Assembly: GCA_963667855.2 (NCBI GenBank)
Contig: CAXXKI010000004.1
Span: 620,001-684,000 of the forward strand
Length of the DNA: 64,000 nt
DNA from: G963667855 sp963667855
GTDB lineage: Bacteria > Planctomycetota > Phycisphaerae > UBA1845
Direction of reading: 5' to 3'
Notes under the pieces: generated by a model
Database searches by the model: none
Told to the model about the DNA's origin: nothing
What the model saw: only the letters and a program-made list of their open reading frames with translations
Program-made: the position numbers and the translations under genes
Shown here: positions 8,552 to 16,947 of the stretch, one piece after another
How the letters are laid out: each line of letters opens with the position of its first letter
Numbering within the stretch: the stretch's first letter is position 1

Positions 8552-9922
8552 CTACTCCTTACTGTAATCTCGAAGAAAATCAAGGACTACCTGACGACGC
8601 AAACCGTTTCGAAGCAGGGTGAATACGACCTTGTGCTTTTTGCCTATGGATTCCAGCGAAGCCTTGTGGATGCGTTCAACGTCGGCGAGAGTCTGAACTT
8701 CGCTACTGTCTATTTTAAGTATGATGTCGTTACTGCGAAGGCTGCCTCCCGCGTTGCCCGGGTATTTCACGGAGTAGACAAAGACTCCCTCGGGGCGGAG
8801 GAAGTGCAGGTCCGGATTGTCGAACTGGTTGATGGTCTTGACCGCGAAATCCCAACGGGTGCAGTCGTACTCTTCGCCTTCGACCTTGCCTTTTTTCCTG
8901 GGGATTAATTCCATGGTGAGTTCCTGCCCGTTTCGCAGAACCGTAAGCGGAACACTCTCTCCAATGGGCAAAGTGCCCAGGTGGGTTCTGATGGCGGGCA
9001 GATCCTCGTCGGTCAGCGCGTCTGCTGAAAAATCTCCGATCCTCAGGACTCTATCCCGCGGCTGGAGCCCGGACCGTCGTGCGGGGCTTTCCTTGTCCGT
9101 GCCGGCCACTATCGTTCCTTCCGTACCTTCAAAGTAGGTGTTCCGGTTGAAGTCCCGCAGCGGCTGCAATTGCAGTCCGGTCCACGACCACTGCACGCTG
9201 CCGTGTTCGCGCAACTGGTCGGAGATGAATCTTGCTGTGGACGATGGTACGGCAAAAGCCATATCACCTCCGCTAAGGTATCCGCGGGAGTTGATTCCCA
9301 CGATTTCCCCCCTGGTGTTAACCAGCGGTCCGCCCGAGTTGCCCGGGCTGATAGCGCAATCGGTCTGCAGCCAGAGGCTGTATTGGCTGTTGTCCGGCAG
9401 GTACCGGTTGGTGCAGGAGATGATGCCGATGGACACGCTTCTGCTCAACCCCCAGGGGGCGCCCATGGCCATTACGAATTCACCTTCTTCCAACTGGTCT
9501 GAATTTCCGAACTGGGCATAGGGTAGATCTTTTGCCGAATCGGGCAGGTTGAGTTTGACCAGGGCGAGGTCGGTGTCCTTGTCGGATCCGACCACTTCGC
9601 CTTTAAACGCCCGGCCGTCGTGCAGCAGGCAGCGTACCTCGATGGCTTTGTGCACCACGTGCCAGTTGGTCAGAAACTCACCGCGTGGGGAAATGAGTAC
9701 GCCGCTGCCTGATACTTCCTGAGTTTGCCTTTTCCCTTCATCAAAGTTTTCCCGAATGCAGCGGACGAATACCACCGCAGGAAAAACCTGGTTCTTGGCT
9801 TTTCTGACCACTTGCCGGAAATCCATCGAGCTGTTGAAGGCTTCCGTCGTTGACGGCGACCCCAGTGCCGGGCAAACACAGAGCAAACCACAAATTACCG
9901 CTGCTGTCGTCTTTTTTCTCAT
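8552..9922 (-). CDS. HtrA/DegP-type periplasmic serine protease (S1C) with two PDZ domains
   Basis: This 456-residue exported protease starts with a hydrophobic signal (AAVICGLLCVCPALG). The catalytic triad is visible: His88 in TNWHVVH, Asp118 in DTDLALVKL and Ser196 in SPGNSGGPL. Two PDZ domains follow (about 225-320 and 350-445), with GTIVAGTDKESPARRSGL in the first and GVFVYSVKYPGNAGGSL in the second. Such proteases degrade or refold damaged envelope proteins. It is the first gene of a two-gene operon with the catalytically dead PDZ protein. Active-site residues and spacing are those of the DegP/DegQ/MucD group; which subgroup cannot be told by eye. Confidence 0.92.
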   Translation of the reverse strand: MRKKTTAAVICGLLCVCPALGSPSTTEAFNSSMDFRQVVRKAKNQVFPAVVFVRCIRENFDEGKRQTQEVSGSGVLISPRGEFLTNWHVVHKAIEVRCLLHDGRAFKGEVVGSDKDTDLALVKLNLPDSAKDLPYAQFGNSDQLEEGEFVMAMGAPWGLSRSVSIGIISCTNRYLPDNSQYSLWLQTDCAISPGNSGGPLVNTRGEIVGINSRGYLSGGDMAFAVPSSTARFISDQLREHGSVQWSWTGLQLQPLRDFNRNTYFEGTEGTIVAGTDKESPARRSGLQPRDRVLRIGDFSADALTDEDLPAIRTHLGTLPIGESVPLTVLRNGQELTMELIPRKKGKVEGEEYDCTRWDFAVKTINQFDNPDLHFLRPEGVFVYSVKYPGNAGGSLRSNDIILKIDSSEVQTLADVERIHKASLESIGKKHKVVFTLLRNGLRRQVVLDFLRDYSKE

Positions 9923-10351
9923 AGCATGACACCTTCGCTTGGGCGATTTTCAAGGTAGAAAAATGCAAACCGACTGGCATATTGCATATTCAAAAAACCT
10001 GTTACGAGCAGGCCGATACCGGACGGCCGATAATACTCTTCTTGCCAATGATCCTAACAGCAATAGATAGGCAAGTACAGTTCGTTATGCCTCGCTTGCT
10101 ATTTTCTACAGAAACCGGGTGGGCATGGTTTCAGCTATTTTGCTGGCGGTAGGGGGATATGCCATCAATGAATACTGGTCAGGTTATCTCGTTTACCGGG
10201 TCAGTGTCCCGGCTGTCGACGTGGTGTTGCCTTTGGCGTCGTCGTCGTCGGGTAAAAGCCGATTTCAGTCCTGCTTTAGAAGCCGGTAGTGACCGGGCCA
10301 GAGGCAGGGGCCACACGTGGCGTGTCCTGATAAAAGTTTACAATTACGTCG
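9923..10351. other. Intergenic region, no gene supported
   Basis: A 430-bp gap between the divergent protease operon and the candidate RNA gene. An open frame from 10159 exists but has an arginine-rich, low-quality translation with no ribosome site, and it runs through the structured RNA. I see nothing else convincing here. Confidence 0.6.
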
Positions 10352-10379
10352 TTGACTTTCCGGTTTATCGGTGTATGCT
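10352..10379 (+). promoter_or_regulatory. Sigma-70-type promoter of the candidate RNA
   Basis: TTGACT (10352-10357), a 16-nt spacer and TATGCT (10374-10379). Transcription would begin near 10386, just before the first arm of the long-range helix of the RNA described next. Confidence 0.6.
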
Positions 10380-10385
10380 ATTAAT

Positions 10386-10617
10386 ACATGGAAACGTGTG
10401 TATGCGTTTCCTTTTGAAGAGTATCGCCCTTAAGAACCGGACAGACATGCTTAAACAAACAAAGCAATTCAGCCACATCAACCGCCAGGGTGAATTCCCG
10501 CGCGTATGGTGTGCCATGTCCGATTCGAACTATATTGGAGGTGGGCTATAGGGTGATACGAAACTGACAGATGTTTCCAAGCCCCGTAGCCCGGAAAGGT
10601 TACGGGGCTTTTTTTTG
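10386..10617 (+). ncRNA. Candidate structured RNA of about 230 nt (6S-like rod, identity unproven)
   Basis: A promoter, a rod-like fold and a strong terminator mark a non-coding transcript. TGGAAAC at the 5' end (10389-10395) can pair with GTTTCCA at 10573-10579. GTATCGCCCT (10421-10430) pairs with AGGGTGATAC (10550-10559) over 10 bp with one G-U. CGGACA (10438-10443) pairs with TGTCCG (10517-10522). Between the last two helices the 3' strand has a 27-nt unpaired side that includes a possible CTATA/TATAG hairpin. Closing stem, asymmetric central bubble and long apical arm are the layout of 6S RNA, the RNA polymerase decoy. The 5' GGAAAC can also pair locally with GTTTCC just downstream, so two folds compete. 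A leader or riboswitch is less likely, as the next gene is over 400 bp past the terminator. Confidence 0.5.
10580..10617 (+). terminator. Strong Rho-independent terminator
   Basis: AGCCCCGTA (10580-10588) pairs with TACGGGGCT (10601-10609) and is followed by seven T. It ends the candidate RNA. Confidence 0.85.
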
Positions 10618-11035
10618 TTTGGTCTTTTTTGTAGTACTTTTTTATTGTCCGCCAGCAGCGTCGAACCTGGGAGACTGGTTACACGTATTTAACTTGTGCG
10701 GCGGATTGAGATTGGTTGTTTCCATATAGCATGTCGGCTTTGATTGACTATGGCATGCGGGTATGCCTTCGCGCGGAAGTTGCGCGCGTTCGGACCAGTC
10801 GTTTGTGTTTTAGTGGCAGGGAGGCGGCTCAAGGATGAAGCGGATAATTCAAAAACTGCTCTCCGGCGATTTGCTCGCCTTGTTACGGAGTTTTGCCCGC
10901 AGACTGGGATTGAGCGGGAAGAGAGATTTATGTTGTGAGACAGGCCGCCCGACGCTGCCTGTTTCTGAGAATGTATGGGCACTGACCGGTGCTGGAATTT
11001 CGTTACCCAGGAAAACAGGAAAGGAGGAATTCCAA
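10618..11035. other. Intergenic region before the YbjN-like gene
   Basis: About 420 bp with no supported gene. The reading frame of the next gene is open back to an ATG at 10835 (MKRIIQKLL...), but the strong AGGAGG at the internal ATG makes that extension doubtful. Otherwise I see nothing in it. Confidence 0.5.
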
Positions 11036-11506
11036 ATGAACGAAGACCGGTTGACTATCGAAATGGTAAGCGAGTTCCTCGACGCCAAGGATTTCGGACA
11101 TGACATCTGCGATGAGGATTCCCTTATCCGTACGGGATTCATGGGTCGCAACGGGCGATTCTATGTAGTACTAGATATCCAGGGCGAAAACGGTGGCCTT
11201 GGAATATCTGTGCACCTTTCCCCGATCGTACCGGAAGACCGGAGGAAAGAGATGGCCGAGGCCGTCGTACGGGCGAATAACGGCTTGACCATGGGCCGCT
11301 TCGACCTGGACATGAGCGACGGGACCATGGAATACAATTCATGTATTCCCCTGGGCGACGATGCGCTTACCGCCAGCCAGTTCGACGATTTCCTTTTCTG
11401 TGCCTTGTCGACGACCGACCGGTATTCGCCCGCGTTCTACCGCCTGCTCTACGGCGATGATCTCTCCCCGGCGGAAGTGATCGCCGAGATAGAAATGGCT
11501 CAGTAA
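11036..11506 (+). CDS. YbjN-like protein (type III secretion chaperone-like fold)
   Basis: This 156-residue acidic cytoplasmic protein starts MNEDRLTIEMVSEFLDA. The start is fixed by AAAGGAGG about 8 nt before the ATG at 11036. The sequence GRFYVVLDIQ, LSPIVPEDRRKEMAEAVVRANNGLTMGRF and the late ALSTTDRYSPAFYRLLYGDDLSPAEVIAEIE follow the YbjN pattern: an N-terminal strand-rich part, a RANN.L..GRF motif and a C-terminal helix pair ending in A..AI/E. Members look like secretion chaperones but are often linked to stress responses; a molecular role is not established. It sits alone between the RNA terminator and a palindrome cluster. Confidence 0.7.
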   Translation: MNEDRLTIEMVSEFLDAKDFGHDICDEDSLIRTGFMGRNGRFYVVLDIQGENGGLGISVHLSPIVPEDRRKEMAEAVVRANNGLTMGRFDLDMSDGTMEYNSCIPLGDDALTASQFDDFLFCALSTTDRYSPAFYRLLYGDDLSPAEVIAEIEMAQ

Positions 11507-11550
11507 TTCAACGATCGCCTGGTGCGATTGCTAATAAACCTATCTGCTAC

Positions 11551-11591
11551 GCGGACCGGGTCATTGGTAATACAACAATGGCCCGGTCCGC
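11551..11591. repeat. Long hairpin after the YbjN-like gene
   Basis: The 16-nt arms 11551-11566 and 11576-11591 (gcggaccgggtcattg and caatggcccggtccgc) pair with one mismatch around a 9-nt loop. There is no T-run. It shares the GGTCCGC core with the repeats that follow. Confidence 0.75.
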
Positions 11592-11599
11592 AATAAATA

Positions 11600-11792
11600 G
11601 GTAGGGCCCGCTGTGCGGACCATCAACAAGTAGGTTCGGTCATCGACCCGACGGAAAACATATGTTTGCACGTCGGGGCTGTTGCTTTGCCCGCGGATTG
11701 ACCGAATGCTAAAGGTCGGTAGGGTCCGCTGTGCGGACCAATCGTTAATGGATAATTACCAAGATCCAGGTCCGCACAGCGGACCCTACCGA
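11600..11792. repeat. Palindromic repeat cluster (three copies of a 23-bp unit)
   Basis: The unit GGTAGGG(T/C)CCGCTGTGCGGACCA is itself a small hairpin (GTCCGC/GCGGAC). Copies lie at 11600-11622 and 11718-11740 (direct), and an inverted copy lies at 11769-11790. The last two form a perfect 24-bp inverted repeat (11716-11739 with 11769-11792) around 29 nt. Between copies one and two is a nested stem: TTCGGTCA/TGACCGAA (11635-11642, 11699-11706) outside CCCGACG/CGTCGGG (11647-11653, 11671-11677). This resembles REP/MITE-type intergenic elements. I cannot count other genomic copies from here. Confidence 0.75.
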
Positions 11793-11834
11793 TCGGCTTT
11801 CATCAGTGTGAAGAGATTCCCGTGAGTTAACGAA

Positions 11835-12476
11835 ATGACGAGGTTAGACGTCTCTACATTATTACGTTTGCAAAGGCAGGCTTATGGTTTATTGTTATAC
11901 TTGGATAGAAGAGCCGCGACTGAACCTGAGCTTTTATCGCCTGAGCTTGTAGTTCAGTTGAGTAATGGGCGAACGGCTGTCCAATGGTTACGGCAAAGTT
12001 ATAGTGATTTACCGCAACAGCTTGTGCCTGAACGAAAATTGTGGGAACCTTTTGCCCGGTTATTCGCGTCCTTTTTTCCGACTTCGTTCCAGGTGGATCA
12101 TATGGAACTTGATGGGCAGCTTATAGAATCGAGAATCCGACGCGGCCGCATTCGTGGCGGTAGTAACTCAGGAAAAGTGATCGGGCTTATCGCTTTGGCT
12201 ATAAAGCACGTTCTGTCGGCTGAAAATATCCGTGTGGATCGCGATGAGGCTCGGCGATTAGCCGAGAGAGATGATATTAGAACGGAGTCTCGAGTTTTAG
12301 CTTATGTATGGGAATTGGACCGTCGGGCCAGAGGAAAATCCAAGGGAGCCGTAGTACACAGGTTGTGGTTGAGTTTGCCTGTAAGTGTTCGAACCTCTCT
12401 CGACGAGAGCGTCTGGTGGTTGGCAAGAGAGGTGGTTATTAATGTCATTGGTAAAGAGAAAAACCGTACATGTTGA
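11835..12476 (+). CDS. Hypothetical protein, function unknown
   Basis: This 213-residue protein starts MTRLDVSTLLRLQRQAYGLL. It is predicted mostly helical, rich in Arg and Leu, with no signal peptide, membrane segment or metal motif. A glycine/arginine-rich turn (RRGRIRGGSNSGK) sits near residue 100. I do not recognise a family. The ATG at 11835 has no clear ribosome site, though codon use looks like that of its neighbours. It lies right after the palindrome cluster and 45 bp before the VOC gene, so the two may share a transcript. Confidence 0.55.
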   Translation: MTRLDVSTLLRLQRQAYGLLLYLDRRAATEPELLSPELVVQLSNGRTAVQWLRQSYSDLPQQLVPERKLWEPFARLFASFFPTSFQVDHMELDGQLIESRIRRGRIRGGSNSGKVIGLIALAIKHVLSAENIRVDRDEARRLAERDDIRTESRVLAYVWELDRRARGKSKGAVVHRLWLSLPVSVRTSLDESVWWLAREVVINVIGKEKNRTC

Positions 12477-12521
12477 AAAGCCAGGTGCATTCGGTTGAAT
12501 TAGCGATTTACGGAGAACAAT

Positions 12522-12911
12522 GTGAAAATCGAACACGTTGCCATTTGGGTAAAAGACCTTGAAGCGATGCGGAGCTTCTATGCCAGGTATTTCGGGGGCA
12601 ACCCGGGACCGGTATACAGCAATCCGGCCAAAAGGTTCACATCGTGTTTTCTGAGCTTCGAATCTGGAGCGAGACTGGAGTTGATGTGTTCGGAAACCGT
12701 GACCGAACCGGCCTGCAAGCCGGGTGAAAACTGTTATGGCTATACCCATATAGCGATTTCAGCAGGATCAAAAGAGCGGGTGGACACCCTGTCGGCCGAA
12801 CTGGTCGCTGACGGCTACGAATTACTCGACGGACCAAGAACCACCGGCGACGGATATTACGAATCGGTAATTCTCGATCCCGAGGAAAACCGCCTGGAGA
12901 TTACTGTTTGA
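12522..12911 (+). CDS. VOC-family protein (glyoxalase/dioxygenase fold)
   Basis: This 129-residue protein begins with GTG (12522), as an overlapping ATG would hit a stop at once; CGGAGA precedes it. It shows the VOC pattern of two beta-alpha-beta-beta-beta halves: MKIEHVAIWVKDLEAMRSFYARYFG at the start (His5 as a metal ligand), an LELM strand (Glu in the first half), YTHIAISAG (second His) and DPEENRLEITV at the end (last Glu). All four typical metal-ligand positions are thus present. The substrate cannot be told. Glyoxalase I-like, dioxygenase or resistance-type roles are all possible. Confidence 0.85.
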   Translation: MKIEHVAIWVKDLEAMRSFYARYFGGNPGPVYSNPAKRFTSCFLSFESGARLELMCSETVTEPACKPGENCYGYTHIAISAGSKERVDTLSAELVADGYELLDGPRTTGDGYYESVILDPEENRLEITV

Positions 12912-13121
12912 GCATTCCCGGGTTTGGATACTCCCGGCTGTTCGGCAGACCTGCAATTCTGCAAACCTTGAGAAGAACCGAACCGCCTTGTGCAAGACTG
13001 CCCGGCGCGAGCTGTTTCCCCGCATTTTTTCCCCCTGATAAGCTGAAAACGTCCTTGCAGCCCTGCGGGCGATTCCGCTCCGTTTTTGTGCCAAATAAAA
13101 AAACGCCCAATAGGGTTAATC

Positions 13122-13150
13122 TTGAACCATGTTTGCCGTTTCCCTAAGAT
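13122..13150 (+). promoter_or_regulatory. Candidate promoter of the metalloprotease gene
   Basis: TTGAAC (13122-13127), a 17-nt spacer and TAAGAT (13145-13150). A start near 13157 would leave the ATG at 13153 outside the message and supports the ATG at 13171. Confidence 0.4.
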
Positions 13151-13170
13151 AGATGCTGGAGGAAACGACA

Positions 13171-16134
13171 ATGAAACATACTCTAATGTATATCATTTGT
13201 TCGATGATGATCTGCGGGCCTGCTGAAGCGGCATTTACCAAATTGCCTTTGACCGAAATACTGGCTGGTAATCTAAAATCCGATATTGATCCGGATAATA
13301 TCGGCGTGGAAAGTGACCGCGTGGCTATCGACCTTAAGCAGTTGCGCGGCGGTGATGTAGGCCGGCAAATCGCTATCGCACTTCAGGTTAAGGATAAGAA
13401 CGACCTGACGGCCGACGTTGTCAAAGCCAGATGCAATGATCCGGATTTCAACGTGTGGACGGGCAGTATTCGCGGTGAAGTTGGCAGCAGCGTAATCCTG
13501 GTCACTTCCGACGAAATCGCCGTGGGCAGTATTCAAATTCCCGGCAAAGGGTTATACCGGATTCGCCCCGCAGAAGGCGGCGAACATGCCCTGATCAAAA
13601 TCGACGAAACCGAGATGCAGCTTGGCGATAATGACTTTATCGATATCTCACTGGAAAGCGGGATTGATATTACTCATACACTCAGTGGTATGTGCGGTGA
13701 TGACGGTTCGCTTATCGATGTAATGGTCGTATATACCGACGATGCCCGAATAGCGGCCGGCGGAACTCGAATAATGGACGCTGTCGTAGAGTTGGCCATT
13801 GCCGAAACCAATTACGCCTTTGCCCTTAGCTACGTGGAACCTCAATTGAACCTGGTGTACAAAGGGGAGGTCGATTACGAAGAAAGTGGAGACATCTCAA
13901 CAGACCTGGTCAGATTGCGTCTAACCGAAGATGGTTATCTGGATGAAGTTCATTCCCTTCGCGATATGTACGCCGCCGACGTTGTAACTCTTATAGTGAA
14001 CAACGTGTCCGGCGGGGGGCTTGCCTATCGCCCGTTCACTGTTTCCACTGAGTTTGCGGCCAGTGCGTTCAATGTGGTCAAGCGTACTTCAGCCACCGGC
14101 GTGTACACGTTCGCTCATGAACTGGGGCACTTGATGGGGCTGATGCACGATCAGGAAAACTCCGGTGTCGATCGTACAATCGTTTTACCTTATGCCTATG
14201 GCTACCGCAATCCATCGGCGACCTGGAGAACGATTATGGCTTATACCCCGGGGACGAGAATCCCATATTTCTCGAATCCGGATGTCATTTATGATGGCGA
14301 GCCGACGGGGATACCGGCCGGTCAACCCAACTCCGCCAATGCGGTTTTATGCCTTAATAACATGGCATGTACGGTAGCCAACTACCGGGCCTCTCGCGAC
14401 TGTAACGGCAATTCCATAAACGACGAGGCCGACATAGCATTCGGCATAAGCCAGGATCAAAACTCCAACGGTATTCCCGACGAGTGTGAAAGACGTTTGT
14501 ACGTAAATGCACAGGCACCGGCCGGTGGAGACGGGCTCAGTTGGGCAACGGCGCTGCAGACGATTAACGATCCTGAAGTATTCACCGCAGCGTGTGATTG
14601 CTCCTTTTTGACCGAGGTATGGGTAGCGGCCGGAACGTATACGCCTGGCGCTCCGGGCGGCTCCAGGGATTCGGTTTTTCGAATCGATGGCAGCCTGACC
14701 TGGTACGGTGGTTTCGCCGGTTGGGAAAGTTCACCGGCCGAGCGGGATATTGCCGCCAATCCCACGATATTGTCCGGTGATCTTAACGGGGATGACCAGC
14801 CGGGTTTCCTCAATCGCGAGGATAACGTACACACGGTAGTGATGTTTGGCCTGTACACCGCTCCAGTCATCGATGGGTTTATTATCGAAGGCGGCTACAG
14901 TCCTGTAACGAATGGTGCCGGCTTGGAAGTGTGCCGGGCGCATCCTGTTATCCGTAACTGTATAGTTCGCGATAATTACGCGAACTATGGAGGAGGGATT
15001 TACGCTAATCCCGATTGTGCGGTGACATTGGAGAATACCACGTTTACGGGAAACCATGCGCTGGCTAATGGTGGAGCTGTGCATCGTTCCGGGGGCGGCT
15101 CAATTGAGGTTAAGCAGTGCGATTTCCTGCAGAATACCGCAGGCGGGAATAGTGGGGCCGTTCGGGTTGATGGCGTTGATGCTGTATTTACAAATTGCAC
15201 CTGGGTTTCCAACGATTCCGAGTTGCATGGCGGCGGGTTGAATATTGTCAACGGAAGCGCATCGCTGGAAAATTGTGTTTTCGAAACCAATATCGCCGGA
15301 AACGGTGCGGGGGCTATAAACTGTCATGCGAGTGAGCTTTCCATCGCTAATTGCCGATTCTCAGGAAATCGCTCAGAGTCAACAAGTAACGGCGGGGCGG
15401 TTACTTTCTACCACGCAGTAGAGCCAACCGTTACGAATTCTGTTTTCGTTGGAAACCGGGCCGATTACGGCGGCGCAATTTGGAATTACGATAGCGATAC
15501 GATGATTACTAATTGCACTATCGTCGATAATTACGCTTCCGGCAGCGGGGGGGGCGTGTACAGTAGCAACGAGAGTCATCCTGCACTGGCCAACTGTATC
15601 CTTTGGGGGAACATCGTTTGGGGATTGCCGGTAGAAGCCTGCCAGGTTGCTGACGATAACGGCGCAACAACCGTGGTTCATTCCTGTATCCAGGGTTTGG
15701 GCGTATTCACTGGGAATAACAACATAGGCAACAATCCCCTGTTTGTGCAGAATCCGAGCAAGGGCGGGTTTACAGCAGGTGCGGGAAAGGACAGTGCTTA
15801 TGGTGATTTACGTCTGCAGGCCGCTTCGCCTTGTATCGACACGGGATTAAACGCGGCCGCTACCGGAGATGTTGATCTGGATGGTGGGCTGCGAATCATG
15901 GATGGCAACAATGATCAACTCGCCATAGTGGACATGGGTGCGTACGAGTATCCGGCCGCTGGTGATCTCGACGCCGACGGTGATGTTGATATCGATGATT
16001 TCAAGGTTTGGGTGCAGTGCCTGACAGGCCCCGAGACTTCAATGGTTGCAGGTTGCTCGCGAGCCGATATGAACGGTGACAGCGACGTTGACCTGGAGGA
16101 CTTCGGCTTTTTCCAGGCCATGTTCCAGCGATAA
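13171..16134 (+). CDS. Secreted metzincin-type metalloprotease with beta-helix and dockerin-like tail
   Basis: This 987-residue exported protein has several modules. The ATG at 13171 was chosen because GGAGG lies 8 nt upstream and a signal peptide (MKHTLMYIICSMMICGPAEA) follows directly. Residues 170-420 form a reprolysin-like protease: zinc motif HELGHLMGLMHD (first His about residue 316, H-E-x-x-H-x-x-G-x-x-H-D) and a Met-turn IMAY. Next come a calcium-type CNGNSINDEADI..QNSNGIPDECE motif and about 370 residues of right-handed beta-helix repeats (NCIVRDN, NTTFTGN, NCRFSGN, NCTIVDN). The end is a dockerin-like pair of calcium loops (DADGDVDIDDF and DMNGDSDVDLEDF). It probably degrades or binds external protein or polysaccharide; the substrate is unknown. 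Confidence 0.85.
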   Translation: MKHTLMYIICSMMICGPAEAAFTKLPLTEILAGNLKSDIDPDNIGVESDRVAIDLKQLRGGDVGRQIAIALQVKDKNDLTADVVKARCNDPDFNVWTGSIRGEVGSSVILVTSDEIAVGSIQIPGKGLYRIRPAEGGEHALIKIDETEMQLGDNDFIDISLESGIDITHTLSGMCGDDGSLIDVMVVYTDDARIAAGGTRIMDAVVELAIAETNYAFALSYVEPQLNLVYKGEVDYEESGDISTDLVRLRLTEDGYLDEVHSLRDMYAADVVTLIVNNVSGGGLAYRPFTVSTEFAASAFNVVKRTSATGVYTFAHELGHLMGLMHDQENSGVDRTIVLPYAYGYRNPSATWRTIMAYTPGTRIPYFSNPDVIYDGEPTGIPAGQPNSANAVLCLNNMACTVANYRASRDCNGNSINDEADIAFGISQDQNSNGIPDECERRLYVNAQAPAGGDGLSWATALQTINDPEVFTAACDCSFLTEVWVAAGTYTPGAPGGSRDSVFRIDGSLTWYGGFAGWESSPAERDIAANPTILSGDLNGDDQPGFLNREDNVHTVVMFGLYTAPVIDGFIIEGGYSPVTNGAGLEVCRAHPVIRNCIVRDNYANYGGGIYANPDCAVTLENTTFTGNHALANGGAVHRSGGGSIEVKQCDFLQNTAGGNSGAVRVDGVDAVFTNCTWVSNDSELHGGGLNIVNGSASLENCVFETNIAGNGAGAINCHASELSIANCRFSGNRSESTSNGGAVTFYHAVEPTVTNSVFVGNRADYGGAIWNYDSDTMITNCTIVDNYASGSGGGVYSSNESHPALANCILWGNIVWGLPVEACQVADDNGATTVVHSCIQGLGVFTGNNNIGNNPLFVQNPSKGGFTAGAGKDSAYGDLRLQAASPCIDTGLNAAATGDVDLDGGLRIMDGNNDQLAIVDMGAYEYPAAGDLDADGDVDIDDFKVWVQCLTGPETSMVAGCSRADMNGDSDVDLEDFGFFQAMFQR

Positions 16135-16383
16135 AGAACGATAAAGGTCTTAGGTGCTGCCCTGAAATAGCAATAGCAGGTACATGGGAATAACATTACA
16201 TCTTCCCAGAGCTATATCTATAAAAAAGCCAACTTGTTACCACCACCGCCCCCGACAACAGCCAATAGCAAAAAGCAATTGTATAGGCGATACGCCATTG
16301 GGGGGCGGACATCTTGTCCGCCTGGCCGTTTATGATCAAGTGGCTACCGGTGATATATATACAATTGATAGAAATTAACCTAA

Positions 16384-16415
16384 GATCCGAATTGGCCATT
16401 CTTCGGATCGTTTTT
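16384..16415 (+). terminator. Terminator of the metalloprotease gene
   Basis: GATCCGAA (16384-16391) pairs with TTCGGATC (16402-16409), followed by GTTTTTGTTTG. It lies between convergent genes. A second hairpin, GGCGGAC/GTCCGCC around 16304-16322, lies upstream without a T-run. Confidence 0.7.
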
Positions 16416-16430
16416 GTTTGTCATCGATTT

Positions 16431-16937
16431 TCATTCTCTGCCAGCCGAAGGTTTCCCGCATTCGGGGCAGATGCCGCTTGTGTTACGGGTTAAATCATAA
16501 CCGCAATACCCGCATAAGCCACGGGTTATTCGCCCGCGCCACACCACGTCGCATATACCACGAGGTGTCCGTAGGGCGATCGGAACCGCAATGAGTATTA
16601 TGAAAGGCCATAGCGGCGCGGACACATACTTCCAGACAACGTCCTCACCAGATTTTGGTAGCCAGTCAATAGCCCACGAGGAAACCGATCGATAATCGCA
16701 ATACCACTCGGAGGATCGGCTCGGGTCTTCGTCATAATAATCATCAGGAAGCCAGGCAACACCTATTGATCCGTTTCCGATCACGTAGATACGCTCTAAT
16801 GAACTCGACATCCAGGAAACGCGCACGCAGCCTGATATGACTGTCATGCCGATAAGCAGTACTAGAATAAGGATCACCAATAATGAAGTTACCTTTTCGT
16901 GACGGGTGAGTAAAAGCGGCTGTTTGTGGATTCGCAT
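16431..16937 (-). CDS. Membrane protein with C-terminal zinc ribbon, copy 1
   Basis: This 168-residue protein has an N-terminal membrane helix (VTSLLVILILVLLIGMTVISG), an extracytoplasmic stretch, a second helix (PLWPFIILIAVPIALR) and a cytoplasmic zinc ribbon CGYCGYDLTRNTSGICPECGK. The ribbon signature is typical of many uncharacterised Phycisphaerae proteins. It is the last of three consecutive minus-strand paralogues, 10 bp after its neighbour. A sensor-like or complex-forming membrane role is only a guess. Confidence 0.75.
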   Translation of the reverse strand: MRIHKQPLLLTRHEKVTSLLVILILVLLIGMTVISGCVRVSWMSSSLERIYVIGNGSIGVAWLPDDYYDEDPSRSSEWYCDYRSVSSWAIDWLPKSGEDVVWKYVSAPLWPFIILIAVPIALRTPRGICDVVWRGRITRGLCGYCGYDLTRNTSGICPECGKPSAGRE

Positions 16938-16947
16938 GTTGTTGCCT

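Noticed and set aside
10517..10535. tRNA-like T-loop sequence (gattcgaac)
   Set aside because: No acceptor stem, anticodon arm or CCA-side pairing around it; the bases fit the helices of the larger RNA instead.
10159..10551. Open frame of 130 codons before the 10580 terminator
   Set aside because: Arginine-rich and low-quality translation, no ribosome site, and it runs through the long-range helices of the candidate RNA.
10835..11035. N-terminal extension of the YbjN-like gene
   Set aside because: The frame is open, but a strong AGGAGG lies directly before the internal ATG at 11036 and the YbjN fold starts there.
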